From the NCBI GenBank assembly GCA_009778945.1, contig WRFF01000013.1, positions 1 to 18,135 on the forward strand: a DNA stretch of 18,135 nucleotides. The letters are read 5' to 3'. Positions 6,713-13,401 of the stretch are shown in pieces (within the stretch, counting starts at the first letter, position 1; every line of letters begins with the position of its first letter). Source of the DNA: Clostridiales bacterium (GTDB taxonomy: Bacteria; Bacillota; Clostridia; Peptostreptococcales; Anaerovoracaceae). Under the pieces are notes generated by a model. It was not told the DNA's origin, searched no databases, and saw nothing but the letters and a program-made list of their open reading frames with translations. The position numbers were made by a program, and so were the translations under genes.

Positions 6713-7861
6713 TCAGCTTCCGAAAACCGCGACGGCTTTCGCCATATTTTCAATGATAGGTACGGAGAAGGGGCAACGGGTCTCGCAGCTGCCGCAGGCG
6801 ATACAGTCCCCGCCGTGCGCTTTCAGCGCCGTATAGTATTCACGGATTGAAGGCGGTGTATTCTCTCCGCCGAGCGTCGCCACCTCGAGATAACGGTTCA
6901 CCAAGGCGATGTCGATATCATTCGGACAGGGAAGGCAGTGGTTGCAGTAGAGACAGTTCCCCAAAAAATTGCTGCGTTCACCGCCGAGTATTTCGGAATA
7001 AGACAGTTCCTCTTCGCTCATCTCAAAATACTTCAAACTCTCTTGTATTTCCTCCGGTGACGCCGCGCCGATGAGCGTGCTCACGACAGCGGGCCGGTCG
7101 AGCGCATAGCGGATGCACTGTGCGGGCGTCAGCGGTTTTTTGAACGGCGTATGCGCTGCGGAGAGAAGTTTACCCGCGCCCAGCGTCTTCATCGTCGTGA
7201 TGGCGACACCTTCACGTTCGCATGCTTCATAAAGAGCGGCTCGGGCGGGTTGGACACTACCCAGATTGTCAAACCCCTTGTCGGACAGCATGGTGTCGAT
7301 GTCCAAGCCGAGCGGCATCAGATCAAAGGCGGGATTGACGCTGAACAGCAAAAGATCAATTTCCCCTGTTTCGACCATGCGGCGCGCCGTGACCGGATCG
7401 TGCGCGCTCGCGCCGATGCCGCGGATCGTTCCGGCTTTCTTCAAATCCTGCGCGTATCGGAGCAGCGTCCCTTCCTCGAAGACCTTTTCGAAAGCCGCGT
7501 CCGTATCGATGAAAAACAGCATGCCGAAATCAATATAATCCGTCCCGAGAAAGCGCAAAAGATCCTCGAAGTATTTCCGGCACAACGCGGGGTCGCGGCT
7601 GATATCGTACTGCTTGTTTACATCCGTCGAGCCGATCATGCCCTGAATCATGATCCGCTCCCGTCTCCCCTCCAGCGCACGTCCGATATTCGTGCGGATC
7701 TCCTCGCCGGGCATGAAAAGGTCGAGCATATTGACACCCGCGTCCATCGCCGCATGCAGCGTATGTTCGACGTCTGCGTACGGCTTGCCGTCAAGGTGCT
7801 CGCCGCCGAGCCCGACAACGCCGGCTTTCAGATTGAGTTTCGGAATCATACGATATTTCAT
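6713..7861 (-). CDS. Aldo/keto reductase-like protein with two Cys clusters
   Basis: The 382-aa product has an aldo/keto reductase barrel (residues 1 to about 280; VGLGGEHLDG near the N-terminus, IRGIGASAHDP mid-chain, STLIGAASPEEI) plus a ferredoxin-like tail. The tail has C303-x2-C306-x2-C309-x2-C312 and C353-x2-C356-x2-C359-x3-C363-P, which fits 4Fe-4S binding as in anaerobe members of the family. Of the usual catalytic tetrad only Asp47 is in place. The Tyr position five residues later is Gly52, the Lys position is Gln73 (IMIQGMIG) and the His position is Phe116 (YIDFGMLFF). Normal NADPH-dependent carbonyl reduction is thus doubtful, and the substrate is unknown. The ATG at 7861 has a strong GGAGGA site. 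It converges on glnA and the KdpE remnant. Confidence 0.88.
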   Translation of the reverse strand: MKYRMIPKLNLKAGVVGLGGEHLDGKPYADVEHTLHAAMDAGVNMLDLFMPGEEIRTNIGRALEGRRERIMIQGMIGSTDVNKQYDISRDPALCRKYFEDLLRFLGTDYIDFGMLFFIDTDAAFEKVFEEGTLLRYAQDLKKAGTIRGIGASAHDPVTARRMVETGEIDLLLFSVNPAFDLMPLGLDIDTMLSDKGFDNLGSVQPARAALYEACEREGVAITTMKTLGAGKLLSAAHTPFKKPLTPAQCIRYALDRPAVVSTLIGAASPEEIQESLKYFEMSEEELSYSEILGGERSNFLGNCLYCNHCLPCPNDIDIALVNRYLEVATLGGENTPPSIREYYTALKAHGGDCIACGSCETRCPFSVPIIENMAKAVAVFGS

Positions 7862-8002
7862 GTCTTTCCTCCAAATTTTACATACTGTCTCTTGCTATAA
7901 TTTTCTCATGAAAAACAATTTTTCGCACATCGGGATAATGGCACAAAAAGGCCGTAACGGACGAATATCGCGCCAAAATAACTGAAAAACACGGGAAATC
8001 CG

Positions 8003-8022
8003 CGATTTTCGAGAGAAAATCG
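8003..8022. repeat. Perfect 8-bp hairpin in the gap between two leftward genes
   Basis: CGATTTTC (8003-8010), loop GAGA, GAAAATCG (8015-8022). It lies in the 192-base gap (7862-8053) downstream of the DNA glycosylase gene and upstream of the reductase gene, both on the minus strand. No T-run follows directly on either strand, so it is at best a weak terminator or an mRNA 3'-end structure. The rest of this gap shows nothing I can name apart from the reductase ribosome binding site. Confidence 0.4.
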
Positions 8023-8053
8023 TCCATTACTTGCCTTTTTTGCCAAAGCAGAA

Positions 8054-8554
8054 TCAGCGCTTCCCAAGCGCTTCCGCGACCTGCAGCCACTGTATCCGGT
8101 ACTCCGGCTTTACCTGCGCGGCGCGGTTTGCCGGGCTTGTCGAGGGTAGGTAGACCGGTCTCATACCTGCCTCTTCCGCGCAGTATTTGCGGAATAAATC
8201 CGTTCCCGCCTTGCCGGTTGTGAAGATGGTTTTGATCCGCGACGCCTCGAGGATCGGTTTGAATAAATTCGGCACAGGATCCCGAATGCTTGCGTCGGAC
8301 GCGCCGTGGATTTCGCAGGAATGCAGCACATCCCAAAGTGCGATACGGTTCTCCAGTGCGAAAGCACGTCGCGCGGGCGTGTCGCGCGGCGGCTCTTCCC
8401 GGCCGAGCACGTCCGCGAGCGTCTTCCAGAAAATATTCTGCGGATGCCCGTAATAAAACCCCATTTCGCGCGATTTCGGCGAGGGGATAGTCCCGAGAAT
8501 CAGGACTTTCGACGTGCTGTCATACAGCGGCGGCCACGGGTGAATCAGTAACAT
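8054..8554 (-). CDS. DNA-deoxyinosine (hypoxanthine) glycosylase, UDG superfamily
   Basis: The 166-aa product belongs to the uracil-DNA glycosylase superfamily, closest by motif to the family 6 / hypoxanthine-DNA glycosylase group, which removes deaminated adenine from DNA as the first step of base excision repair. Visible motifs are LILGTIPSPKSREMGFYYGH (residues 18-37), which forms the catalytic loop, followed by PQNIFW with Asn40, and the C-terminal STSPAN (138-143) in the place of the usual HPSP-type motif. The short length fits the family. I start at the ATG at 8554: the reading frame extends further, but the first 73 codons of that longer frame show no similarity to the fold and run into the birA promoter region. 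No ribosome binding site lies at normal spacing; a GGAG lies about 20 bases upstream. A -10-like box sits six bases before the ATG. Confidence 0.8.
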   Translation of the reverse strand: MLLIHPWPPLYDSTSKVLILGTIPSPKSREMGFYYGHPQNIFWKTLADVLGREEPPRDTPARRAFALENRIALWDVLHSCEIHGASDASIRDPVPNLFKPILEASRIKTIFTTGKAGTDLFRKYCAEEAGMRPVYLPSTSPANRAAQVKPEYRIQWLQVAEALGKR

Positions 8555-8560
8555 AAAATA

Positions 8561-8590
8561 AGGATACCACCCTTCTCCTATATTGGTGAA
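8561..8590 (-). promoter_or_regulatory. Promoter candidate for the DNA glycosylase gene, possibly leaderless
   Basis: On the minus strand TTCACC (8585-8590), an 18-base spacer and TATCCT (8561-8566) preceded by TGG form an extended -10 promoter. The -10 ends six bases before the ATG at 8554, which would place the first transcribed base on the A of the start codon. The match to consensus is moderate. Confidence 0.4.
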
Positions 8591-8647
8591 AAAAATTACA
8601 GCCGAATAGTTTTGATGCGGCTCTGATGGTTTGAATAATAGCGTGCA

Positions 8648-8656
8648 TGTTACAAT
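8648..8656 (+). promoter_or_regulatory. Extended -10 promoter candidate for birA
   Basis: TGTTACAAT at 8648-8656 is an extended -10 with no strong -35. It would start transcription near 8663, 31 bases before the birA ATG, leaving room for the AAAGGAA ribosome binding site. An inverted repeat, AGCCG (8600-8604) and CGGCT (8618-8622), lies just upstream in the divergent region. Confidence 0.45.
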
Positions 8657-8693
8657 TAAACAATGCAATACAAGTTGAAAGGAACAATAAAAC

Positions 8694-9464
8694 ATGGAGA
8701 TTTTTGACGAACTGGATTCCACAAACGACGAGGCGAAGCGGCGCGTACAGAAAGCGCTTGAGGCCGGCGGCAAGGAGCTGCAGAAGATATACGGCGCCGT
8801 ATTGATTGCGCGGAAACAGACGGCGGGACGGGGCCGCCGAGGTCGCGTATTTGTTTCGCCCGGGGGCGACAGCCTGTATATCAGCTTTATCTTGATGCCC
8901 TATGGCGACTCGAATCTGAACATTCTTTTCACGGCGGCGGCAGCGGTCGCGGTCTGCCGCGCGGCGCACACGGCGCTGCCCGAAGCAGATTCCCGGATCA
9001 AATGGATCAACGATGTGTATTCGGACGGGCGAAAGGTCTGCGGCATTCTGACAGAAGGCGGCTCAAATCCGAACGGAAGCGGGATCGCTGCGGTTGTGCT
9101 CGGTATCGGCGTGAATATCAATCTGCGGGAAGAGGACTTTCCGCCGGAGCTGCAGGGCGTCGCAGGCTCGTTTGTCCTCAATGAGAAAGAGCGAGACCGT
9201 TTTGTCTCGACCCTGATTGAAAACGTCTTCTCCCTCACCGACGGCTTGGGAGAGGACGGCGGAAAGGCCGCGCTGATCGACGAATACCGCGCGCTGTCAC
9301 TGCTTGAGCCGGGGCAGGAGGTCACGGTCTACGCGCTTCCCGGCGAAGGAAAGGGGATCCCCGCGGAAGTCATCGGAATCGATGACGACGGCGGACTGAA
9401 AGTCCGCTACGCGGACGGCAGGCAGGAAACACTGCGCAGCGGAGAAATCAGTAAAAAAGCATGA
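8694..9464 (+). CDS. birA: Biotin--[biotin carboxyl-carrier protein] ligase
   Basis: Activates biotin with ATP to biotinyl-5'-AMP and attaches it to the acceptor lysine of biotin carboxylases such as acetyl-CoA carboxylase. The 256-aa product has DSTNDEA at the N-terminus (residues 8-14), the biotinyl-AMP loop AGRGRRGR (44-51), KWINDVY, KVCGILTE, GIGVNIN and a C-terminal SH3-like domain ending in VRYADGRQETLRSGEIS. It lacks the N-terminal helix-turn-helix of E. coli-type BirA, so it is a mono-functional (group I) ligase and not a biotin repressor. It starts at an ATG with AAAGGAA ten bases before. The YgjP-like gene follows after 38 bases on the same strand. Confidence 0.92.
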   Translation: MEIFDELDSTNDEAKRRVQKALEAGGKELQKIYGAVLIARKQTAGRGRRGRVFVSPGGDSLYISFILMPYGDSNLNILFTAAAAVAVCRAAHTALPEADSRIKWINDVYSDGRKVCGILTEGGSNPNGSGIAAVVLGIGVNINLREEDFPPELQGVAGSFVLNEKERDRFVSTLIENVFSLTDGLGEDGGKAALIDEYRALSLLEPGQEVTVYALPGEGKGIPAEVIGIDDDGGLKVRYADGRQETLRSGEISKKA

Positions 9465-9502
9465 GGACATACTGATGATTGAATCAGCCTTTCATAAAAT
9501 AA

Positions 9503-10087
9503 ATGAAGAGTCAAACGCAAGTCCCTCCGTATAAACTGATCCGCTCGCGCCGGCGCACCCTGTCACTGCAGGCGAAGAACGGCGGGCTTATCGTGCGCGC
9601 GCCGCTGCGCCTGCCACAAAGCGAGGTGGAGCGGTTTATTGAAGCCCATAGGGGCTGGATCGAAAAACGGTTCGCCGAACAGGCGGCGAAGGAACGGGCG
9701 CGCGCGGCTTTTGAGGCGAACACCGATCCCAAGGAATACGCGCGTCAGACTGCCGAACACAAAGCGCGGGCAAAACGCGAGCTCCCCGCGCGCGCACAGG
9801 AATGGGCACACCTCATGGGCATAACGCCTGCGTCCGTCCGAGTCGGTTCGGCGCGGACGCGGTGGGGGAGCTGCAACGCGGCGGGGGCTATCCGGCTTTC
9901 CTGGCGTCTGATTCTCGCCGATAAAGAGGCGATCGATTACGTCATCGTCCACGAGCTTGCGCATCTGCGGCAGATGAATCACGGTGAGGCGTTCTGGGCA
10001 ATTGTCGCACGGTACGCGCCGGACTACAAAGCGCAACGCGTAAAACTCCGCGCCTTGCAGCGCCGTCTCGAAATCGAAGGACGATAA
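9503..10087 (+). CDS. YgjP-like (PF01863) zinc metallopeptidase-domain protein
   Basis: The 194-aa product carries the YgjP/DUF45 signature. An N-terminal half with LIRSRRRTLSLQAKNGGLIV and VRAPLRLPQSEVERFI is followed by RVGSARTRWGSCNAAGAIRL and then the zinc motif HELAHLRQMNH (H150, E151, H154, third ligand H160). This is the M48-like WLM/SprT type of gluzincin; substrates are unknown, though members are often found near restriction or housekeeping genes. A stop (TAA at 9500) lies directly before the ATG, so the start is fixed at 9503. There is no good ribosome binding site, which suggests translation depends on the birA gene ending 38 bases before. Confidence 0.85.
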   Translation: MKSQTQVPPYKLIRSRRRTLSLQAKNGGLIVRAPLRLPQSEVERFIEAHRGWIEKRFAEQAAKERARAAFEANTDPKEYARQTAEHKARAKRELPARAQEWAHLMGITPASVRVGSARTRWGSCNAAGAIRLSWRLILADKEAIDYVIVHELAHLRQMNHGEAFWAIVARYAPDYKAQRVKLRALQRRLEIEGR

Positions 10088-10102
10088 TTCCCTTCGAATT
10101 CA

Positions 10103-10111
10103 TGTTATACT
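10103..10111 (+). promoter_or_regulatory. Extended -10 promoter candidate for ilvE
   Basis: TGTTATACT at 10103-10111, directly after the stop of the YgjP gene, is an extended -10. It predicts a start near 10118 and a leader of about 90 bases. The leader contains CCCCGG (10132-10137) and a later CCGGG that could pair across a long loop. I see no T-box specifier stem or antiterminator and no leader peptide rich in Leu, Ile or Val. Confidence 0.45.
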
Positions 10112-10207
10112 TAAACATTATTCCCCGGTTCCAAACGGCAGAAAAATTGTCGCCGGGATATGCAAGCAATATCGGACAGACCAAAGCGAAAAAAGGATAC
10201 ACAGAAA

Positions 10208-11284
10208 ATGACAGACCTTATGAAAGAACTTACCATTGCGCGTACGCAGTCTCCAAAAGCGAAACCGGATCCGGCGACGCTCGGTTTCGGCGAAGTTTTT
10301 ACCGACCACATGTTTCTGCTGGACTATCAGACAGGGAAAGGCTGGCAGGATCCGCGCATTGTTCCCTACGGACCGATTGCGCTCGATCCGGCGGCGTCCG
10401 TGTTTCATTACGGGCAGGAGATGTTCGAAGGGCTTAAGACCTATGCGGCCGAGGGCGGCGGATTGCGCCTGTTCCGCCCGGATATGAACGCGAAGCGCAC
10501 GAACAGGACGAACGAACGGATCTGCATGCCGCAAATCGATGAGGGGCTGTACGTGGATGCCATCAAAGCGCTCGTGGATGTCGACCGGGATTGGGTACCG
10601 GATTATCCGGGTACTTCCCTCTATATCCGGCCTTTCATGATCGCGACGGAGCCTTTCCTTGGCGTGCGGCCGGCGGATCGATACCTCTTCATCATCATCC
10701 TGTCACCGGTCGGCCCCTATTATAAGAGCGGTCTTGCGCCGACGAAGATCTTTGTGGAAGACGAATATGTGCGCGCAACAAAAGGCGGCACGGGTTTTGC
10801 GAAGATCGGCGGGAATTATGTGATGGGTCTCAAATCCCAAGAAAAAGCGGAGGAGATGGGCTTCTCACAGGTGCTGTGGCTGGACGGCGTGGAACGCCGT
10901 TATGTGGAGGAGATCGGCACGTCCAATGCGTTCTTCGTGATAGGCGGCGAAGTCTTTACAGCGCCGCTTGAGGGCACGATCCTTCCTGGTATCACACGCG
11001 ATTCTGCGTTGACGATTCTGCGTGACCGCGGCGTTCCGGTGCGGGAAGAGCGCTTTACAATCGACGAAGTTTTCGCGGCGGCGGAACGCAGCGCGCTCGA
11101 CGAAGTCTTTGCGTCCGGTACGGCAGCCGTCATCTCGCCCGTCGGTGAACTGCGTTGGAAGGACAAGGACATCATTATAAACGGCGGCGGGATCGGACCG
11201 CTTTCGCAGGAGCTTTACGACACCATCACCGGCATTCAGAGCGGCAGGCTTCCGGATCCGCATGGCTGGACGGTTGCGCTGTAA
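10208..11284 (+). CDS. ilvE: Branched-chain amino acid aminotransferase
   Basis: Transfers amino groups between glutamate and the keto acids of leucine, isoleucine and valine, using pyridoxal phosphate. The 358-aa product is a class IV aminotransferase. Visible landmarks are SVFHYGQEMFEGLKTY (64-79), RPFMIATEP, the PLP-binding Lys199 in FAKIGGNYVMGLKS, the PLP-ring Glu235 in RYVEEIGTSNAFFV, LPGITRDS and FASGTAAVISPVG. Length and the YGQEMFEG block fit the larger BCAT type (as in B. subtilis YwaA/YbgE or mammalian BCAT) rather than the roughly 310-aa E. coli IlvE. I start at the ATG at 10208, with AAGGA ten bases before. A start at 10160 would add 16 unrelated residues. The acetolactate synthase small subunit follows. 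Confidence 0.95.
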   Translation: MTDLMKELTIARTQSPKAKPDPATLGFGEVFTDHMFLLDYQTGKGWQDPRIVPYGPIALDPAASVFHYGQEMFEGLKTYAAEGGGLRLFRPDMNAKRTNRTNERICMPQIDEGLYVDAIKALVDVDRDWVPDYPGTSLYIRPFMIATEPFLGVRPADRYLFIIILSPVGPYYKSGLAPTKIFVEDEYVRATKGGTGFAKIGGNYVMGLKSQEKAEEMGFSQVLWLDGVERRYVEEIGTSNAFFVIGGEVFTAPLEGTILPGITRDSALTILRDRGVPVREERFTIDEVFAAAERSALDEVFASGTAAVISPVGELRWKDKDIIINGGGIGPLSQELYDTITGIQSGRLPDPHGWTVAL

Positions 11285-11327
11285 ATAAATAATATTGACA
11301 CGATGAACCGGATAAAAAATTATTTAT
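11285..11327. repeat. AT-only inverted repeat between ilvE and the small-subunit gene
   Basis: ATAAATAAT (11285-11293) and ATTATTTAT (11319-11327) are perfect complements with a 25-base spacer. The spacer holds TTGACA (11295-11300), which could be the -35 of a second promoter, though no good -10 follows at the right distance. With no G or C the stem is weak, so a terminator is unlikely. Confidence 0.35.
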
Positions 11328-11348
11328 AAAAGGAAACGTTCGTTAAAA

Positions 11349-11375
11349 ATGAAACACATGAGGGCAGTATTATGA
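11349..11375 (+). other. Eight-codon upstream reading frame overlapping the ilvN start
   Basis: An ATG at 11349 opens MKHMRAVL and stops at TGA 11373-11375, overlapping the ilvN ATG (11372) as ATGA. ATGAAACAC occurs both here and at the real start 23 bases later, suggesting a small local duplication. Its own ribosome binding site (AAAAGGAAA, about 13 bases away) is loose. It may couple or tune ilvN translation, or be incidental. Confidence 0.3.
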
Positions 11376-11878
11376 AACACTATATATCCGCATTGGTAGA
11401 CAACCGCGCCGGCGTGCTCGCGCGTATCTCGGGACTCTTTGCGCGCCGCGGTTTCAACATTGATTCGCTCGCGGTCGGCGTGACGCACGACCCCGCGTAT
11501 TCCCGCGTTACGATCGTCGTAGACGGCGACAGCTATATCGCCGACCAGGTGACGAAACAGCTCTCCAAATTGATAGACGTGCGCACGGTCAGGCAGCTCG
11601 ATCCGGAATTTATGGTGCAGCGCGATCTCGTGCTCATCAAGGTAAAGATTGAACCCGAACAGCGCGGTGAGATTTATGATCTTGTAAAGATCATGGGTTG
11701 TGAGGTGGTGGACATCACGCACACGACGCTCATGGTCGAATTTGACGACCGCCCGCCGAAGGTGAGCCTGCTAATCGACCTGCTTTCCAAATACGAGATC
11801 CTGGAGATTGTCCGCACCGGCACCATCGCCATGCAAAAAGGCGCGGGGTCGTTGTACGACAAAGAGGAAGAAAACTGA
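11372..11878 (+). CDS. ilvN: Acetolactate synthase small (regulatory) subunit
   Basis: Regulatory subunit of acetohydroxyacid synthase, the first common enzyme of valine, leucine and isoleucine synthesis; it binds valine through an ACT domain and stimulates the catalytic subunit. The 168-aa product begins MKHYISALVDNRAGVLARIS with GLFARRGFNIDSLAVG (the ACT core), then QLSKLIDVRTVRQLD, and a C-terminal domain with LVLIKVKIEPEQRGEI and ILEIVRTGTIAMQKG. Length is normal for the single-ACT bacterial form (called IlvH or IlvN). It lies 87 bases after ilvE on the same strand. The catalytic subunit gene (ilvB), usually directly upstream of ilvN, is not in the window. GAGGG is the ribosome binding site. 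Confidence 0.93.
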   Translation: MKHYISALVDNRAGVLARISGLFARRGFNIDSLAVGVTHDPAYSRVTIVVDGDSYIADQVTKQLSKLIDVRTVRQLDPEFMVQRDLVLIKVKIEPEQRGEIYDLVKIMGCEVVDITHTTLMVEFDDRPPKVSLLIDLLSKYEILEIVRTGTIAMQKGAGSLYDKEEEN

Positions 11879-11891
11879 CGGCCTCGCCGTC
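11877..11891. terminator. Bidirectional terminator candidate between ilvN and pncB
   Basis: GACGGC (11877-11882), loop CTC, GCCGTC (11886-11891) form a perfect 6-bp GC-rich stem at the junction of two convergent genes. On the plus strand CGCTTTCCTT follows and on the minus strand AGTTTTCTTCC follows, so the U-tracts are imperfect in both directions. The stem begins in the ilvN stop codon. Confidence 0.5.
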
Positions 11892-11899
11892 CGCTTTCC

Positions 11900-13327
11900 T
11901 TATCTCGGGAAATCCTCGATAAGGCTGCTGCGCAGCTCCCAGAGTTCCTGCGAGAGATCGACATAATACGTCTGCGGATTTTCAAACCGCAGCGTCTCCT
12001 CCCACAGCGTATTGATCTGCGCGAGGCAGAAATCACGGATTGCCTCCGGCTGCGGCGTCTCGTAAACGCAGCGTCCCTTATCGAAAATTTGCAGACGCAG
12101 TTCACGTGCGATGAAGTTCGAGAGATTCTTGCGTTTCCAGGTGAAGCTCGGGTCGAAAATGCAATAATCGTCGCCCGACGGCGCCTCCTCGTGCGCGAGC
12201 GTGATGACGTCCGCAATCATGCGGCCGGTACTCTTGTCGTAGAGGCGGTAGAGTTTTTTGAAACCGGGGTTTGTGATCTTCTCCACATTTTCACTGATCT
12301 TCATCTTTGGAACGATCACGCCATCCTTTTCGATGCCGGCCATTTTGTAGACACCGCCGAAGACGGGATCGGAGCCCGCCGTGATGAGGCGCTCGCCGAC
12401 GCCAAAGCTGTCGATTTGCGCGCCTTGCAGCAGAATGTCACGGATGAGCCATTCGTCGAGTGAGTTGGAAATCACGATCTTGCAGTCCGGAAGCCCCGCT
12501 TCGTCGAGCATCGCGCGCGCTTGCTTCGTGAGATAGGAAATATCGCCGCTGTCGATGCGGATTCCCATCGTTTCCGGCCGCATCTCTTTGAAAACACGGA
12601 TTGCGTTGGGAACGCCGGATTTGAGTACGCTGTAGGTGTCGACCAGGAGGGTGCAGTTATTGGGATAGAGCTTCGCATAGGCTTTGAAAGCTTCGTATTC
12701 GTTCGGAAATACCTGTACCCAGGAATGCGCCATCGTGCCGAGCGCGCGGATCCCATAATCCCGTTCGCACACGGTACAGGCCGTTCCGATGCAGCCTCCG
12801 ATAAAGGCCGCGCGCGCGCCGAGGACCGCGGCGTCGGCGCCGTGCGCACGGCGCGTCCCGAATTCCATCACGGCGCGCCCCTGTGCCGCCCGGACGATGC
12901 GGTTTGCCTTTGTGGCGATGAGGCTCTGATGGTTGATGAGCAGCAGCAGCATCGTTTCGATATACTGCGCCTGCAGCAGTGGCCCGCGGACCGTCACGAT
13001 CGGTTCACCCGGAAAGATCGGCGTCCCCTCAGGCGGCGCCCAGAGGTCACACGCGAATTTAAAATCCGCGAGATACCGCAAAAAATCTTCCGAGAAGCCG
13101 CCCTTCCCACGCAGGAACTCGATATCCTCTGCGGTGAAGCGGATATTCTTCAGAAATTCGATGACCTGCTCAAGGCCTGTGAAGATCGCGAAGCCGCCGT
13201 CGTCCGGCACCTTCCGGAAGAACAAGTCGAAATACGCGGTCTCCTGCGCGAGGCCGGTTTCGAGATAACCGTTTGCCATCGTGAGCTCGTAAAAATCTGT
13301 CAGCAGCGACAGGTTGTTTCTGTCCAT
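11900..13327 (-). CDS. pncB: Nicotinate phosphoribosyltransferase
   Basis: Converts nicotinate and PRPP to nicotinate mononucleotide, with ATP hydrolysis, in the Preiss-Handler route of NAD salvage. The 475-aa product shows the family blocks DFYELTMANGY (residues 11-21), IFPGEPIVTVRGPL, MEFGTRRAHG (154-163), GTMAHSWVQVF with the likely phosphorylated His201, TLLVDTYSVLKSGVP and MGIRIDSGD. Length fits the bacterial type with a C-terminal extension. The in-frame TTG at 13333 is a possible alternative, but GAGG lies eight bases before the ATG at 13327 and only two before the TTG, so I use the ATG. It converges on ilvN and diverges from the CPBP protease gene. Confidence 0.94.
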   Translation of the reverse strand: MDRNNLSLLTDFYELTMANGYLETGLAQETAYFDLFFRKVPDDGGFAIFTGLEQVIEFLKNIRFTAEDIEFLRGKGGFSEDFLRYLADFKFACDLWAPPEGTPIFPGEPIVTVRGPLLQAQYIETMLLLLINHQSLIATKANRIVRAAQGRAVMEFGTRRAHGADAAVLGARAAFIGGCIGTACTVCERDYGIRALGTMAHSWVQVFPNEYEAFKAYAKLYPNNCTLLVDTYSVLKSGVPNAIRVFKEMRPETMGIRIDSGDISYLTKQARAMLDEAGLPDCKIVISNSLDEWLIRDILLQGAQIDSFGVGERLITAGSDPVFGGVYKMAGIEKDGVIVPKMKISENVEKITNPGFKKLYRLYDKSTGRMIADVITLAHEEAPSGDDYCIFDPSFTWKRKNLSNFIARELRLQIFDKGRCVYETPQPEAIRDFCLAQINTLWEETLRFENPQTYYVDLSQELWELRSSLIEDFPR

Positions 13328-13339
13328 TTCCAATACCTC

Positions 13340-13368
13340 ATTATTCCACAGGCCATAGGCGTTTCCAA
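13340..13368 (-). promoter_or_regulatory. Promoter candidate for pncB
   Basis: On the minus strand TTGGAA (13363-13368), 17 bases and AATAAT (13340-13345) preceded by TGG. Its +1 would fall on the T of the in-frame TTG at 13333, downstream of the GAGG site, which makes this assignment uncertain. Confidence 0.3.
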
Positions 13369-13386
13369 TATTTTATCACAGAGCAA

Positions 13387-13395
13387 TGGTATAAT
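13387..13395 (+). promoter_or_regulatory. Extended -10 promoter of the CPBP protease gene, leaderless geometry
   Basis: TGGTATAAT at 13387-13395 is a perfect extended -10. It ends six bases before the ATG at 13402, so the expected first transcribed base is the A of the start codon. No ribosome binding site lies between. The -35 region has no good match, as allowed for extended -10 promoters. Confidence 0.6.
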
Positions 13396-13401
13396 AGGCC
13401 A

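Noticed and set aside
5101..6753. A 550-codon open frame antisense to glnA
   Set aside because: It mirrors glnA codon structure (GC-rich third positions remove stops), its protein is Arg/His-rich with no family motifs, and glnA is certain.
8555..8773. N-terminal extension of the DNA glycosylase by 73 residues
   Set aside because: It runs through the divergent promoter and into birA, and the added residues do not resemble the fold.
10118..10207. T-box or leader-peptide attenuator for ilvE
   Set aside because: The 90-base leader is too short for a T-box, with no terminator hairpin and no run of branched-chain codons.
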